This document shows positions 1 through 8,541 of a stretch of 64,000 bases of DNA, piece after piece. Location: contig NZ_FQVX01000004.1 in the NCBI RefSeq assembly GCF_900129495.1, positions 62,001-126,000 of the forward strand, in the 5' to 3' direction. Positions within the stretch are counted from its first letter, which is position 1. Each line of letters opens with the position of its first letter. A program made the position numbers and the translations under genes. The notes under the pieces are model-generated. The model searched no databases. It saw only the letters and a list, made by a program, of their open reading frames with translations, and was not told where the DNA came from. Source of the stretch: Geodermatophilus nigrescens (GTDB lineage Bacteria > Actinomycetota > Actinomycetes > Mycobacteriales > Geodermatophilaceae).

Positions 1-1
1 G

Positions 2-1843
2 GCCCTCACCGCGTGCATGGAGCGGATCAAGGGCCCCGACTTCCCCACCTACGGCCTGATCGTCGGCCGCGACGGCATCGAGGACGCCTACCGCACCGGC
101 CGCGGCTCGGTCCGGATGCGCGCGGTGGTCACCGTCGAGGAGGACGCCCGCGGCCGCGTGCAGCTCGTCGTCACCGAGCTGCCTTACCAGGTCAACCCGG
201 ACAACCTGGCCGAGGCGATCGCCGACGCGGTCAAGGACGGCCGGCTGCAGGGCATCAGCGAGATCGCCGACGAGTCCAGCGACCGCGTGGGCCGCCGGCT
301 GGTCATCACCCTGCGCCGCGACGCCGTGGCCAAGGTCGTGCTGAACAACCTGTACAAGCACACCCAGCTGCAGACCTCGTTCGGCTGCAACATGCTCTCG
401 ATCGTCGACGGCGTCCCGCGGACGCTGCGCCTCGACGAGCTCGTCCGCCTCTACGTCGACCACCAGATCGAGGTCATCCAGCGGCGGACGCGCTACCGGC
501 TGCGCAAGGCCGAGGAGCGTGCGCACATCCTGCGCGGCTGGGCCAAGGCGCTCGACCAGCTCGACGCCGTCATCGCGCTCATCCGCAGCAGCCCGTCGGC
601 CGACGAGGCCCGCACCGGCCTGATGGAGCTCCTCGACGTCGACGAGATCCAGGCCGTCTCCATCCTCGACCTGCAGCTGCGCCGGCTGGCCGCCCTCGAG
701 CGCCAGCGGATCATGGACGAGCTCGCCGAGATCGAGGCCCGCATCGCCGACCTGCAGGCGATCCTCGACTCGCCCGAGCGGCAGCGGCAGATCATCCGCG
801 ACGAGCTGGCCGAGATCGTCGAGAAGTACGGCGACGACCGTCGCACGAAGTTCATCGCCAACGACGGCGACGTGACGATGGAGGACCTCATCGCGGAGGA
901 GGAGGTCGTCGTCACCATCACCCGCACCGGCTACGCGAAGCGGACCAAGAGCGACCTCTACCGGTCCCAGCGCCGCGGCGGGAAGGGCGTCATGGGCGCC
1001 CAGCTCAAGCAGGACGACCTCGTCGACCACTTCTTCGTGGGCTCCACCCACGACTGGATCCTGTTCTTCACGACCAAGGGCCGGGTGTACCGGGCCAAGG
1101 CCTACGAGCTGCCCGAGGCCAACCGCACGGCCCGCGGCCAGCACGTGGCCAACCTCCTGGCGTTCCAGCCCGACGAGAAGATCGCCCAGGTCATGCAGAT
1201 CAAGGACTACGGCGTCGCGCCGTACCTGGTCCTGGCCACCGCCAACGGGCAGGTGAAGAAGACCCGGCTGTCGGACTTCGACTCCCCGCGCAGCGGCGGC
1301 GTCATCGCGATCAACCTGCGCGAGGGCGACGAGCTCGTCGGCGCCGCGCTCATCGACCCGGAGCAGGACCTGCTGCTGGTCACCCGCTCGGCGATGTCGA
1401 TCCGGTTCAAGGCCGACGACGCGACGCTGCGGCCGATGGGCCGGGCCACCGAGGGCGTCCGCGGCATCTCGCTCGCACCCGGCGACCGGCTGCTGGCGAT
1501 GATGGTCGTGGAGGAGGGCGTCGACGTCCTCGTCGCCACCGAGCGCGGCTTCGCCAAGCGCACCGGCATCGAGAACTACCCGCCGCAGGGCCGCGGCGGC
1601 AAGGGCGTGCTCACCGCCGACCCCAAGGCGCGCAAGGGCGCCCTGGTCGGGGCCCTGGCGGTGCGTCTGGGCGACGAGCTGTACGCCATCACCTCCGGCG
1701 GCGGCGTCATCCGGACCCCGGTCAACGGGGTGCGCCACAACAAGGACCGGGCCACCATGGGTGTCAAGCTCATGAACTTGCCCGAGGACGTGTCGATCGT
1801 GGCGATCGCGCGGACGACGGACAACGACGAGCCCGCCGCCTAG
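2..1843 (+). CDS. gyrA: DNA gyrase subunit A, 3' part (5' end outside window)
   Basis: The frame is already open at base 2, so this is the C-terminal 613 residues of a protein usually about 830-840 long; the ATG at 17 is internal. GyrA forms the A2B2 gyrase that introduces negative supercoils and carries the strand-cleaving tyrosine, which lies upstream of the window. Visible here are the GPDFPT motif near the start, the long charged coiled-coil of the breakage-reunion domain, and the C-terminal beta-pinwheel with a GyrA box (QRRGGKG) at about nt 968-988. The repeated blade motifs (for example GRGGKGV near nt 1590) wrap DNA. No intein or frameshift is seen. The downstream DUF3566 gene and tRNA-Ile match the conserved order near oriC. 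Identification is secure. Confidence 0.98.
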   Translation, partial: ALTACMERIKGPDFPTYGLIVGRDGIEDAYRTGRGSVRMRAVVTVEEDARGRVQLVVTELPYQVNPDNLAEAIADAVKDGRLQGISEIADESSDRVGRRLVITLRRDAVAKVVLNNLYKHTQLQTSFGCNMLSIVDGVPRTLRLDELVRLYVDHQIEVIQRRTRYRLRKAEERAHILRGWAKALDQLDAVIALIRSSPSADEARTGLMELLDVDEIQAVSILDLQLRRLAALERQRIMDELAEIEARIADLQAILDSPERQRQIIRDELAEIVEKYGDDRRTKFIANDGDVTMEDLIAEEEVVVTITRTGYAKRTKSDLYRSQRRGGKGVMGAQLKQDDLVDHFFVGSTHDWILFFTTKGRVYRAKAYELPEANRTARGQHVANLLAFQPDEKIAQVMQIKDYGVAPYLVLATANGQVKKTRLSDFDSPRSGGVIAINLREGDELVGAALIDPEQDLLLVTRSAMSIRFKADDATLRPMGRATEGVRGISLAPGDRLLAMMVVEEGVDVLVATERGFAKRTGIENYPPQGRGGKGVLTADPKARKGALVGALAVRLGDELYAITSGGGVIRTPVNGVRHNKDRATMGVKLMNLPEDVSIVAIARTTDNDEPAA

Positions 1844-1852
1844 GGTGAGACC

Positions 1853-1901
1853 GGGAGCACGGCGCGTGGTGGCCACCGGCCGCCACGCGCCCCCGGCTCC
1901 C
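1853..1901 (+). terminator. possible gyrA terminator hairpin
   Basis: Ten bases after the gyrA stop an outer pair (GGGAGC 1853-1858 with GCTCCC 1896-1901) encloses an inner stem (GCGCGTGG 1862-1869 with CCACGCGC 1883-1890). There is no T tract, so it could equally be a leader structure of the downstream gene. Confidence 0.35.
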
Positions 1902-1999
1902 GCTGACGGACACGACCGGCGCCCGGGCGCCACCGGCACCCCGCCGGTCACCCCGGGCGCGAGAGCGCGGCGAGGGCCGCAGGCGAACGGGAGAACGGC

Positions 2000-2824
2000 A
2001 TGAGCGACCGGCCGCAGGCGGTGCGCACCGGGGTCCGCCCGGAGGGCGCAGCCGGAGCGGACGGAGCCCCGGCGACGGGCTCGGCGCCCGCCACCGGGCA
2101 GACGCCGGCCGCCCCGGCCGGCGCGTCCGCGGTGGGGGCCGCCCCCGCCGGCGCGGGCTCCCCGGGTGCCGCCCCCTCCGCCACGGCGGCGTCGCTGACC
2201 AAGCCGATCAGCAGCGCGGTGCCGGCGCAGCAGGCGGTCCCGGCCGACGCGACCGTCCCGCCGCCGTCGGCCGGCCAGGGCGTGCCGCCGGCGGGCAGCC
2301 GCGTGCCGCAGCAGGCACCGCAGCAGGCACCGCAGCAGGTGGCCTCCCAGGCCCCCGCCCAGCAGGCGCCGCAGCAGGCCCAGCAGCAGGCCCCGCAGCA
2401 GGCCCCGCAGCAGCAGGGTCAGCCGGCCGGCCGGCCGGCCAAGAACCGCGGCAACCGCGGTCCGCGCCGGGCCCGCCTGCAGCTGCGGCACATCGACACC
2501 TGGTCGGCGCTGAAGATCTCGCTGGTCGTGTCGATCGCGATGTTCTTCATCTGGATGGTCGCGGTCGGGGTCCTCTTCGGCGTCCTGTCCGGCCTGGGCG
2601 TCTTCGACACCCTCAACGACCTGTTCGGCCAGCTGGGCACCGCGTCCGGCGGCGAGGGCGGCGGCGACGTCATCACCCCGGGCATCGTCTTCGGCGGCGC
2701 GGCCGTCATCGGCGCGATCAACATCGTGCTGATGACCGCGCTGTGCACCGTGGCGGCGTTCATCTACAACCTCTGCGCCGACCTCGTCGGCGGCCTCGAG
2801 GTCACCCTCGCCGAGCGCGACTAG
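2000..2824 (+). CDS. DUF3566 domain membrane protein
   Basis: 274 residues starting at ATG 2000. The first ~150 residues are low complexity: Ala/Gly/Pro-rich, then a Gln-rich run of repeated APQQ-type units. The C-terminal ~115 residues form the DUF3566 domain: a basic segment, a first hydrophobic helix (about residues 170-200, from ALKISLVVS), a Gly-rich loop, and a second helix (about 225-260) ending in GLEVTLAERD. This family sits directly after gyrA in many actinobacteria (M. tuberculosis Rv0007), and its function is not established. The proline/glutamine tail is predicted cytoplasmic (inference). A 9-bp hairpin follows the stop. Confidence 0.93.
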   Translation: MSDRPQAVRTGVRPEGAAGADGAPATGSAPATGQTPAAPAGASAVGAAPAGAGSPGAAPSATAASLTKPISSAVPAQQAVPADATVPPPSAGQGVPPAGSRVPQQAPQQAPQQVASQAPAQQAPQQAQQQAPQQAPQQQGQPAGRPAKNRGNRGPRRARLQLRHIDTWSALKISLVVSIAMFFIWMVAVGVLFGVLSGLGVFDTLNDLFGQLGTASGGEGGGDVITPGIVFGGAAVIGAINIVLMTALCTVAAFIYNLCADLVGGLEVTLAERD

Positions 2825-2831
2825 GGCGGTC

Positions 2832-2856
2832 CGGGGCCCCGCCCGCCGGGGCCCCG
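2832..2856 (+). terminator. terminator-like hairpin after the DUF3566 gene
   Basis: Perfect 9-bp stem CGGGGCCCC (2832-2840) and GGGGCCCCG (2848-2856) with a 7-nt loop, 8 bases after the stop codon and upstream of tRNA-Ile. No T tract, as is common in high-GC actinobacteria. Confidence 0.55.
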
Positions 2857-2886
2857 GGACGCCCTTGTACGCTTGTCGAGGTTCAC

Positions 2887-2960
2887 GGGCCTGTAGCTCA
2901 GGCGGTTAGAGCGCATCCCTGATAAGGATGAGGCCGGAGGTTCAAGTCCTCCCAGGCCCA
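2887..2960 (+). tRNA. tRNA-Ile (anticodon GAT)
   Basis: Full cloverleaf: acceptor GGGCCTG pairs with CAGGCCC, anticodon stem CATCC/GGATG around the loop CTGATAA (anticodon GAT), T stem GGAGG/CCTCC with loop TTCAAGT, discriminator A at 2960. 74 nt. Its position after gyrA and the DUF3566 gene matches ileT in mycobacteria. Confidence 0.98.
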
Positions 2961-3035
2961 CCCGTGTACCGGTGCCCCGAGCACCGCGGCAGCGCGGCCC
3001 CGTCCGGCGCCGCGGTCGTCCCCAGGAGGTACCGA

Positions 3036-3188
3036 GTGCTCAAGCAGCTGGCCCTGGTCGCCGCGGCGGCCGGTGCCGCCGTCGTCGCCGTCCGCCGTCG
3101 CTCCGCCGGCGCGGGCAGGGGCGAGGCCGACCTGTGGCACGAGGCCACCAACGGCCCGCAGGCCGTCAGCCGCCCCACCACCCGCTGA
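3036..3188 (+). CDS. DLW-39 family miniprotein
   Basis: 50 residues, starting at GTG 3036 behind a strong AGGAGG (3024-3029). The N-terminal half is a hydrophobic Ala/Val segment (about residues 3-18) followed by a basic cluster (RRRS), and the second half carries the diagnostic acidic-DLW motif (EADLWHEAT). These features define the small actinobacterial DLW-39 proteins found between the tRNA-Ile and tRNA-Ala genes near gyrA. The role is unknown; a single membrane-inserted helix with a short tail is the likely topology (inference). The longer upstream reading frame overlaps the tRNA and is not used. Confidence 0.85.
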   Translation: MLKQLALVAAAAGAAVVAVRRRSAGAGRGEADLWHEATNGPQAVSRPTTR

Positions 3189-3217
3189 CCCGCGGCCTCC
3201 GCGAGGGGGGCCGTCCC

Positions 3218-3290
3218 GGGGACGTAGCTCAATTGGCAGAGCACCGCCTTTGCAAGGCGGGGGTTAGGGGTTCGATTCCCCTCGTCTCCA
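3218..3290 (+). tRNA. tRNA-Ala (anticodon TGC)
   Basis: Acceptor GGGGACG pairs with CGTCTCC (one G-T), anticodon stem CCGCC/GGCGG around TTTGCAA (anticodon TGC), T stem/loop GGGG TTCGATT CCCC, discriminator A at 3290. 73 nt; matches alaT in the conserved gyrA-proximal order. Confidence 0.98.
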
Positions 3291-3375
3291 CTCCCCGGAC
3301 CGCGCTCCGTGGCTGAGCTCCCGGCTCACCGGACCGGCGCGGGCGTCCCCCGGCCGGCGAGCACCGGCAGGGAGC

Positions 3376-3948
3376 TCAGGCGTCGAGGCCGCTGAAGGTA
3401 GGCGTGGCCTCCTCGCCGTCCCAGGTCACGCGGAAGCTGAACGCCTCCTCCAGCGCCGCCCGGTACCGCTCGGCCTCGTCCTCGGTGATCTCGCCCGAGG
3501 CGAGCACGGCGTCGATCGCCGTCCCCCACGACCCCGTCAGCGCGTCGACCAGCTCCTGCGGGTCGATGCCGAGGTCCTCGGCGACGGCCGCCAGGTTCTG
3601 CCCGGCGTCCATCCGGACGTGCAGCTCGTCGTGGCTGATGGTCAGCACCTCGTCGAGCACGTCCTGCACGGGCTGGTGGCCGCGGTGCAGGTCGAGGCCG
3701 GCGTCGCCGTAGGCCTCCTGGACCAGCTCGACGAGCTCGGCCTCGGTGTCGACGGAGGAGACGTCGATGCCGCCCGGGCCGCCGCCCCCGCCGGGGAGAC
3801 CGGTGCCGGTCGTGCTCGTGCCGGTGTCGGTCGACACCGAGCTGCTGGTGCTCGTGGTGGAGGAGGCCTCGGCGGTCGTGCCGCAGGCAGCGGCGACGGG
3901 GACGACGGCGGCGAGGAGGACGGCGGCGACGGTCGTGCGGAGCTTCAC
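3376..3948 (-). CDS. putative secreted lipoprotein
   Basis: 190 residues from GTG 3948. The N-terminus is a lipoprotein signal: KLRT, a hydrophobic core of ~15 residues, then the lipobox VAAAC with the acylated Cys at about residue 22. A Ser/Thr-rich and Gly-rich linker follows (to about residue 60). The C-terminal ~100 residues hold two short helical units of the 'NLAAVAEDLGIDPQELVDAL ... ASGEITEDEAERYRAAL' kind that recurs in exported actinobacterial proteins. It occupies the place and strand of cwsA in mycobacteria but shows no CwsA-like C-terminal membrane helix, so I do not call it CwsA. Function unknown. Confidence 0.75.
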   Translation of the reverse strand: MKLRTTVAAVLLAAVVPVAAACGTTAEASSTTSTSSSVSTDTGTSTTGTGLPGGGGGPGGIDVSSVDTEAELVELVQEAYGDAGLDLHRGHQPVQDVLDEVLTISHDELHVRMDAGQNLAAVAEDLGIDPQELVDALTGSWGTAIDAVLASGEITEDEAERYRAALEEAFSFRVTWDGEEATPTFSGLDA

Positions 3949-4111
3949 GATGGGCTCATCTCGGGATCGGGGTGAGTCGGTCGGGAGCGAGACTCCGGTC
4001 GCCGCCTGGACGCCGGCTGGACGCCGCCGGGGAGGTCGCTGCGGAGTCCCTGGACGCGCGCACAGGTTGGTCCCGGCCCGCTGACAGGACCGCTCCGCAC
4101 CCTCGGGACCC

Positions 4112-5569
4112 ATGTCCTCCCCGCCCTGGCGCCCCCGCCTGCGCCGCGCCCTCGTCCCGGCCGCCGGCCTGACCGTCCCCCTCGCCGCGGGCCTCGTCCT
4201 CCTGACCCCCGGCGTCGCGAGCGCGCACAGCCTGGAGAGCAGCACGCTGTCGGTGGTGGTCGGCGAGGAGTCCGTCGAGACCACCGTCAGCGTCGCCCTC
4301 GAGACGCTCGACCGGGCGCTGGGCACCGCGTACGCGAGCGAGACCGACGTCGCGTCCTACGCCGACGCGGTCACCGCCTACCTCGGCGAGCACCTGACGG
4401 TCACCGGCGCCGACGGCACCGTGTGGACCGGGACGTGGCACGACGTCGTCCGCGAGTCCGTCGAGGGCATCGAGTCCCTGAGCGCGACCGTCACGCTCGA
4501 CCCCGCCGGCGCCGACCCGTCCGCCTTCACGCTGGCCTACGACGGCGTCGTCGAGGCGGTGCCGTCGCACGAGGCCGTCGTCGTGCTCACCGACGCGGCG
4601 GGGGACATCTCGACGGCGGGCGTGCTCACCGCCACCGACGGCAGCCTGCGGGTGGGGGAGGCCGCCCCGACCGGGCTGGCCGACCTGGTCGGGTACGGCC
4701 TGCACCACGTCCTGGAGGGCGCGGACCACCTGCTGTTCCTGCTGACGCTGCTGCTGGTGGCGCCGCTCGTCGTCCGCGCGGGCCGCTGGGAGCGCGGGGC
4801 GGGCCTGCTGCCCGCGCTGCGCCGCGTCCTCGGCGTCGTCTCGGCCTTCACCGCCGGGCACTCCCTGACCCTCGTCGCCGCCGCGCTCGGCGGGGTGACC
4901 GTCCCGTCCGCGCCGGTCGAGGTGCTCATCGCCGTCTCGGTGGGGGTGGCGGCGGTGCACGCCGTCCGCCCGCTGGCCCGCCGCGGCGAGGTCCTGGTCG
5001 CCGGCGGCTTCGGGCTCGTGCACGGCCTGGCCTTCGCCGGCATCCTCACCGACCTCGGGCTCGACGGGTCGGCGTCGGTGCCCGCCCTGCTCGCCTTCAA
5101 CGTCGGCGTCGAGCTCGCCCAGCTGGCCGCCGTCGCGCTCGTCGTGCCCTCGCTGTACCTGGCCTCGCGCACCCGCTGGTACCCGGCGCTGCGCCTGGCC
5201 GGTGCGGCGGTCGCGCTGGCCGCCGCCACCGGGTGGGCCCTCGACCGGCTCGGCGTGCTGGCGGACCCGCTCGCCGGCGTGGAGGAGGCCGCCGTCGCCC
5301 ACCCGTGGGTGGTCGTGGTGGGCCTCGCGGCGGTGGCGCTGGCCTGCCGGCTGGCCGACCGGGACGGGGCCGGGCGAGCCGGGAGCGTCTCCGTTGACGC
5401 CGGCCCGGCGACGGGGCCAGGGTCCCGGCTGCCTGCCCAGCGGCAGGCCGGCGCCGGGCGGCCGCAACGAGGCCGCCCTCCCCTCGCCCCCGGCCCCCGG
5501 GCCGCCGGCGCACCCGGGCCCGCTCCGCGGGCTCCCCGCACCCACCCGCACCCCCAGGGATGGCCATGA
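4112..5569 (+). CDS. HupE/UreJ-like integral membrane protein
   Basis: 485 residues from ATG 4112. A signal peptide (to about residue 38, ending ASAHS) precedes an extracytoplasmic beta-rich domain (about 40-190). Then come roughly seven membrane segments of the HupE/UreJ_2 type with the family's conserved histidines: GLHHVLEGADHLLF (about 195), FTAGHSLTL (about 248) and FGLVHGLAFAG (about 302). HupE/UreJ proteins are thought to be metal (nickel) permeases or accessory proteins; no hydrogenase or urease gene is visible here, so the substrate is open. The last ~70 residues are an Arg/Pro/Gly-rich tail that may be weakly constrained. It overlaps the next gene by 10 bases. Confidence 0.85.
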   Translation: MSSPPWRPRLRRALVPAAGLTVPLAAGLVLLTPGVASAHSLESSTLSVVVGEESVETTVSVALETLDRALGTAYASETDVASYADAVTAYLGEHLTVTGADGTVWTGTWHDVVRESVEGIESLSATVTLDPAGADPSAFTLAYDGVVEAVPSHEAVVVLTDAAGDISTAGVLTATDGSLRVGEAAPTGLADLVGYGLHHVLEGADHLLFLLTLLLVAPLVVRAGRWERGAGLLPALRRVLGVVSAFTAGHSLTLVAAALGGVTVPSAPVEVLIAVSVGVAAVHAVRPLARRGEVLVAGGFGLVHGLAFAGILTDLGLDGSASVPALLAFNVGVELAQLAAVALVVPSLYLASRTRWYPALRLAGAAVALAAATGWALDRLGVLADPLAGVEEAAVAHPWVVVVGLAAVALACRLADRDGAGRAGSVSVDAGPATGPGSRLPAQRQAGAGRPQRGRPPLAPGPRAAGAPGPAPRAPRTHPHPQGWP

Positions 5570-6621
5570 CCATCGACCAGGACCGCCTCGATGCCCTGCT
5601 CGGCCGCTTCGTCACCGACGTCGGGGCCGGCTTCCACGCCGTCAACGCCGTCATCGGCGACCGGCTCGGCCTGTACCAGGCGCTCGCCGCCGTGATGCCC
5701 GCGACGCCGGAGGACGTCGCCCGGCACGCAGGCGTCGACGAGCGGCACGTCCGCGAGTGGCTGTCCGGCCAGGCCGCCGGCGGCTACGTCACCTACGACC
5801 CCGACACCGAGCGGTTCTCGCTCACCGAGGAGCAGGCCTTCCTGCTCGCCGCGCCCGACGGCATGCAGGCCGCCGCGGCCTTCCACCTCCCGGTCGCGCT
5901 CGCCCGCAACGTCGAGCCGGTGACCGAGGCGGTGCGCACCGGCAGCGGCTTCGCCTGGCACCGGCACGACCCCGAGCTGTTCGAGGGCACCGAGCGCTTC
6001 TTCCGGCCGGGCTACGCCGCCGCGCTGGTCCCGTCGTGGATCCCCGCGCTCGACGGCGTGGAGGAGCGGCTGCGCACCGGCGCGCGGGTGGCCGACGTCG
6101 GCTGCGGTCACGGCGCCTCCAGCCTGCTGATGGCGCAGGCCTACCCGGCCACGACGGTCACCGGCTTCGACTACCACCGGGGCTCGGTCGAGGTGGCCGG
6201 CAAGCGGGCGGGCGACGCCGGCCTCGGCCACCGGGTGTCGTTCGAGGTGGCCTCGGCCGCGGACTTCCCGGGCAGCGGCTACGACCTGGTCACCGTCTTC
6301 GACGCGCTGCACGACATGCCCGACCCGCTCGCCGCGGCGCGGCACGTGCGGGAGGCGCTCGCCGACGACGGCGTGTTCATGCTGGTCGAGCCCTTCGCCG
6401 GCGACCGGCTGGAGGACAACCTCAACCCGGTGGGCCGGCTCTACTACACGGCGTCCACGGCGATCTGCGTCGCGCACTCCAAGACCGCGCCGCCCGCGAC
6501 GGCGCTCGGCGCCCAGGCCGGCGAGGCCCGGCTGACGGCGCTGCTGCGCGAGGCCGGCTTCACGCGGGTCCGCCGGGCGGCCAGCACGCCGTTCAACCTG
6601 GTGCTGGAGGCCCGGCCCTGA
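5560..6621 (+). CDS. class I SAM-dependent methyltransferase with N-terminal winged helix
   Basis: 353 residues from ATG 5560, overlapping the preceding stop. Residues ~15-100 form the winged-helix dimerisation domain seen in Rv2258c-like and O-methyltransferase-like enzymes. The catalytic Rossmann domain follows: SAM motif I is VADVGCGHGASS (about residue 178), the acidic residue ending strand 2 is in TVTGFDYH, and motif IV is LVTVFDALHDM. The acceptor substrate cannot be told from sequence. Coupling to the HupE-like gene suggests co-transcription, but no shared pathway is evident. These two genes interrupt the usual tRNA-Ala to ppiA order. Confidence 0.88.
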   Translation: MAMTIDQDRLDALLGRFVTDVGAGFHAVNAVIGDRLGLYQALAAVMPATPEDVARHAGVDERHVREWLSGQAAGGYVTYDPDTERFSLTEEQAFLLAAPDGMQAAAAFHLPVALARNVEPVTEAVRTGSGFAWHRHDPELFEGTERFFRPGYAAALVPSWIPALDGVEERLRTGARVADVGCGHGASSLLMAQAYPATTVTGFDYHRGSVEVAGKRAGDAGLGHRVSFEVASAADFPGSGYDLVTVFDALHDMPDPLAAARHVREALADDGVFMLVEPFAGDRLEDNLNPVGRLYYTASTAICVAHSKTAPPATALGAQAGEARLTALLREAGFTRVRRAASTPFNLVLEARP

Positions 6622-6680
6622 CCTCCGCCCCGGCGGGGCGGGCCCGGACCCGCCCCGCCGGGGGATGGGAGAGTGGGGAC

Positions 6681-7217
6681 GTGACCGAATCGACCTCGCC
6701 CGCCCGCCGCGCGGTGCTGCACACCAACCACGGCGACATCACCGTCGACCTGTTCCCGGACCACGCGCCCAAGACGGTCGCGAACTTCGCGGACCTGGCC
6801 GAGGGCCGCCGTGAGTGGACGCACCCGGCCACCCGGCAGAAGACCACCGACAAGCTCTACGACGGCACGATCTTCCACCGGGTCATCTCCGGCTTCATGA
6901 TCCAGGGCGGCGACCCGCTGGGTCAGGGCTTCGGCGGCCCCGGCTACCAGTTCGGCGACGAGTTCCACCCCGAGCTGCAGTTCGACCGGCCCTACCTCCT
7001 CGCGATGGCCAACGCCGGCCCCGGCACCAACGGCTCGCAGTTCTTCATCACCGTGGGCCCGACCCCGCACCTGAACCGCAAGCACTCGATCTTCGGCGAG
7101 GTCACCGACCCGGCCAGCCGCGAGGTCGTCGACCGCATCGCCACCGTCCGCACCGGCCGCAACGACAAGCCCGTCGAGGACGTCGTCATCCAGTCGGTCG
7201 AGGTGCAGCGCAGCTGA
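6681..7217 (+). CDS. ppiA: cyclophilin-type peptidyl-prolyl cis-trans isomerase
   Basis: 178 residues from GTG 6681, the typical length of actinobacterial cytoplasmic PpiA (Rv0009 is 182). Cyclophilin signatures are in order: ITVDLFPDHAPKTVANF, the active-site arginine in FHRVISGFMIQGGD (about residue 61), GYQFGDEF, LAMANAGPGTNGSQFFIT, and the histidine of HSIFGEV. It catalyses proline isomerisation during folding. There is no signal peptide. The following rhomboid gene starts 35 bases after the stop, suggesting one transcript. Confidence 0.96.
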   Translation: MTESTSPARRAVLHTNHGDITVDLFPDHAPKTVANFADLAEGRREWTHPATRQKTTDKLYDGTIFHRVISGFMIQGGDPLGQGFGGPGYQFGDEFHPELQFDRPYLLAMANAGPGTNGSQFFITVGPTPHLNRKHSIFGEVTDPASREVVDRIATVRTGRNDKPVEDVVIQSVEVQRS

Positions 7218-7252
7218 CCGGTTCCCCGCCCGACGAGGGCGCCGGCGGCGCG

Positions 7253-8122
7253 GTGCCGCCGCCGGCGTCCCCGCCGACCACCTGCTACCGGCACCCGGAC
7301 CGGCCCACGGGCGTGCGCTGCGCGCGCTGCGACCGGCCGATCTGCCCGGAGTGCATGACGCCGGCCGCCGTCGGCTTCCAGTGCCCGGACGACGTCCGCG
7401 CCGGGAACGCCGGGGTGCGCCGCCCGCGCCGAGCCTCCGGCTGGAGCGCCGCGCGCCGCCGGTTCGGCCCGGTCACCGCCACCCTCGTGGCGGTCAACGT
7501 CGTCGTCTTCGTCATCACCGCGGTCTCCGCGGTGTCCGAGGGCGCCAGCCCGCTCGACAACTACGAGTCCGAGGTCTTCCGGGACTTCTCGCTCGTGCCC
7601 GTCCTGGTCGACGTCTACGGCCAGGACTGGCGTCTGATCACCGGTGCGTTCCTGCACATCGGGATCACCCACCTGCTGCTCAACATGCTCAGCCTGCTGC
7701 TGTTCGGCCCGGAGATCGAGGCGCGGCTGGGCTGGTGGCGCTACCTCGCCGTCTACCTGGTCTCCGCCCTCGGCGGGGCCGTGGCCATCCAGCTGTTCGG
7801 CGACCCCGGCCGTCCCGTGGCCGGCGCGTCCGCGGCCATCTACGGCCTGCTCGGGGCGATGGGCGTGCTGCTCGTCGCCGCCCGGCAGGACCTGCGCGGC
7901 CTGCTCGCCCTCCTGGCCATCAACGTCGTCATCAGCTTCCTGCCCGGCGTCTCGCTGCTCGGGCACCTCGGCGGCCTGGCCGCCGGCCTGCTGGCCACCA
8001 CGCTGCTGGTGCTCGCCCGCCGCCGCGTCGCCGTGCAGGCGGCGGGGCTGGCGCTGCTCGCCGTCGCGATGGTCGTCCTGGTGCTGGTCGTGCCGGTGCC
8101 CGTGGTGGTCCTCGGGCTCTGA
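7253..8122 (+). CDS. rhomboid family intramembrane serine protease with N-terminal zinc-finger
   Basis: 289 residues from GTG 7253; an in-frame CTG at 7214 is a less likely start. Residues ~10-45 carry Cys/His pairs of the B-box-like type (CYRHP, CARCDRPICPEC, FQCPDD) often fused to actinobacterial rhomboids. Six or seven membrane helices follow. The catalytic dyad is visible: serine in GASAAIYGL (about residue 192) and histidine in GHLGGLAAG (about 238); the loop HIGITHLLLNM supplies the conserved HxxxxHxxxN pattern. Rhomboids cut membrane proteins within the bilayer; the substrate here is unknown. Confidence 0.93.
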   Translation: MPPPASPPTTCYRHPDRPTGVRCARCDRPICPECMTPAAVGFQCPDDVRAGNAGVRRPRRASGWSAARRRFGPVTATLVAVNVVVFVITAVSAVSEGASPLDNYESEVFRDFSLVPVLVDVYGQDWRLITGAFLHIGITHLLLNMLSLLLFGPEIEARLGWWRYLAVYLVSALGGAVAIQLFGDPGRPVAGASAAIYGLLGAMGVLLVAARQDLRGLLALLAINVVISFLPGVSLLGHLGGLAAGLLATTLLVLARRRVAVQAAGLALLAVAMVVLVLVVPVPVVVLGL

Positions 8123-8133
8123 CCCCTCGGGGG

Positions 8134-8541
8134 TCAGGCCGGCCGCAGCGCCTCGAGCGCCGCGGCCACGGCCGCCGGGTCGGCGCCCAGGTCGCGCCGG
8201 CCGAGGAGCACCAGGACGCCGTCGTCGTCCGGGCCCGCCGCGGTGTCGAGCTCCAGCAGCCGCGAGCGCACGCCCAGCCGCCGGGTCGTGCGCAGCCGGA
8301 CGCTCAGCAGCGGCCAGGGCAGCGAGGTGCGCCCGGTGAGGCCGCGGACGACGACGCCGCCCGCGTCGGCCGCCAGCCGGGGCCGCAGCACGACGTCGCG
8401 CACCGCCAGCGCGAGCAGCAGTCCGCCCGCGGCGCCGACCAGCACCCGGCCGCCGGCGTCGAGCGTCAGGGCCGCCAGGACGAGCAGGAGCCCGCCCAGC
8501 GCCAGCACGACCGTCTCCGCCGTCCGGGCCGCCCACTGCAC
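8134..8541 (-). CDS. PH domain membrane protein (Rv0010c-like position)
   Basis: 135 residues from GTG 8541 with a GGGTGGGG purine stretch just upstream; the longer in-frame extension has no coding character. Two adjacent hydrophobic helices (about residues 10-50) are followed by a soluble domain with the bacterial PH-like pattern (VVRGLTGRTSLPW, VRLRTTRRLG, LLELDT, LLGRRDLGADP). In M. tuberculosis the equivalent position between ppiA and crgA also holds a minus-strand membrane gene of this kind. Convergent with the rhomboid gene, 11 bases apart. Function unknown. Confidence 0.82.
   Translation of the reverse strand: MQWAARTAETVVLALGGLLLVLAALTLDAGGRVLVGAAGGLLLALAVRDVVLRPRLAADAGGVVVRGLTGRTSLPWPLLSVRLRTTRRLGVRSRLLELDTAAGPDDDGVLVLLGRRDLGADPAAVAAALEALRPA

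Noticed and set aside
13..1848. Alternative plus-strand frame across gyrA
   Set aside because: It is Arg/Pro-rich, overlaps the unmistakable GyrA frame and has no homology-like motifs.
3376..3948. cwsA
   Set aside because: The position and strand fit, but the protein is a lipoprotein with helical repeats and no C-terminal membrane helix.
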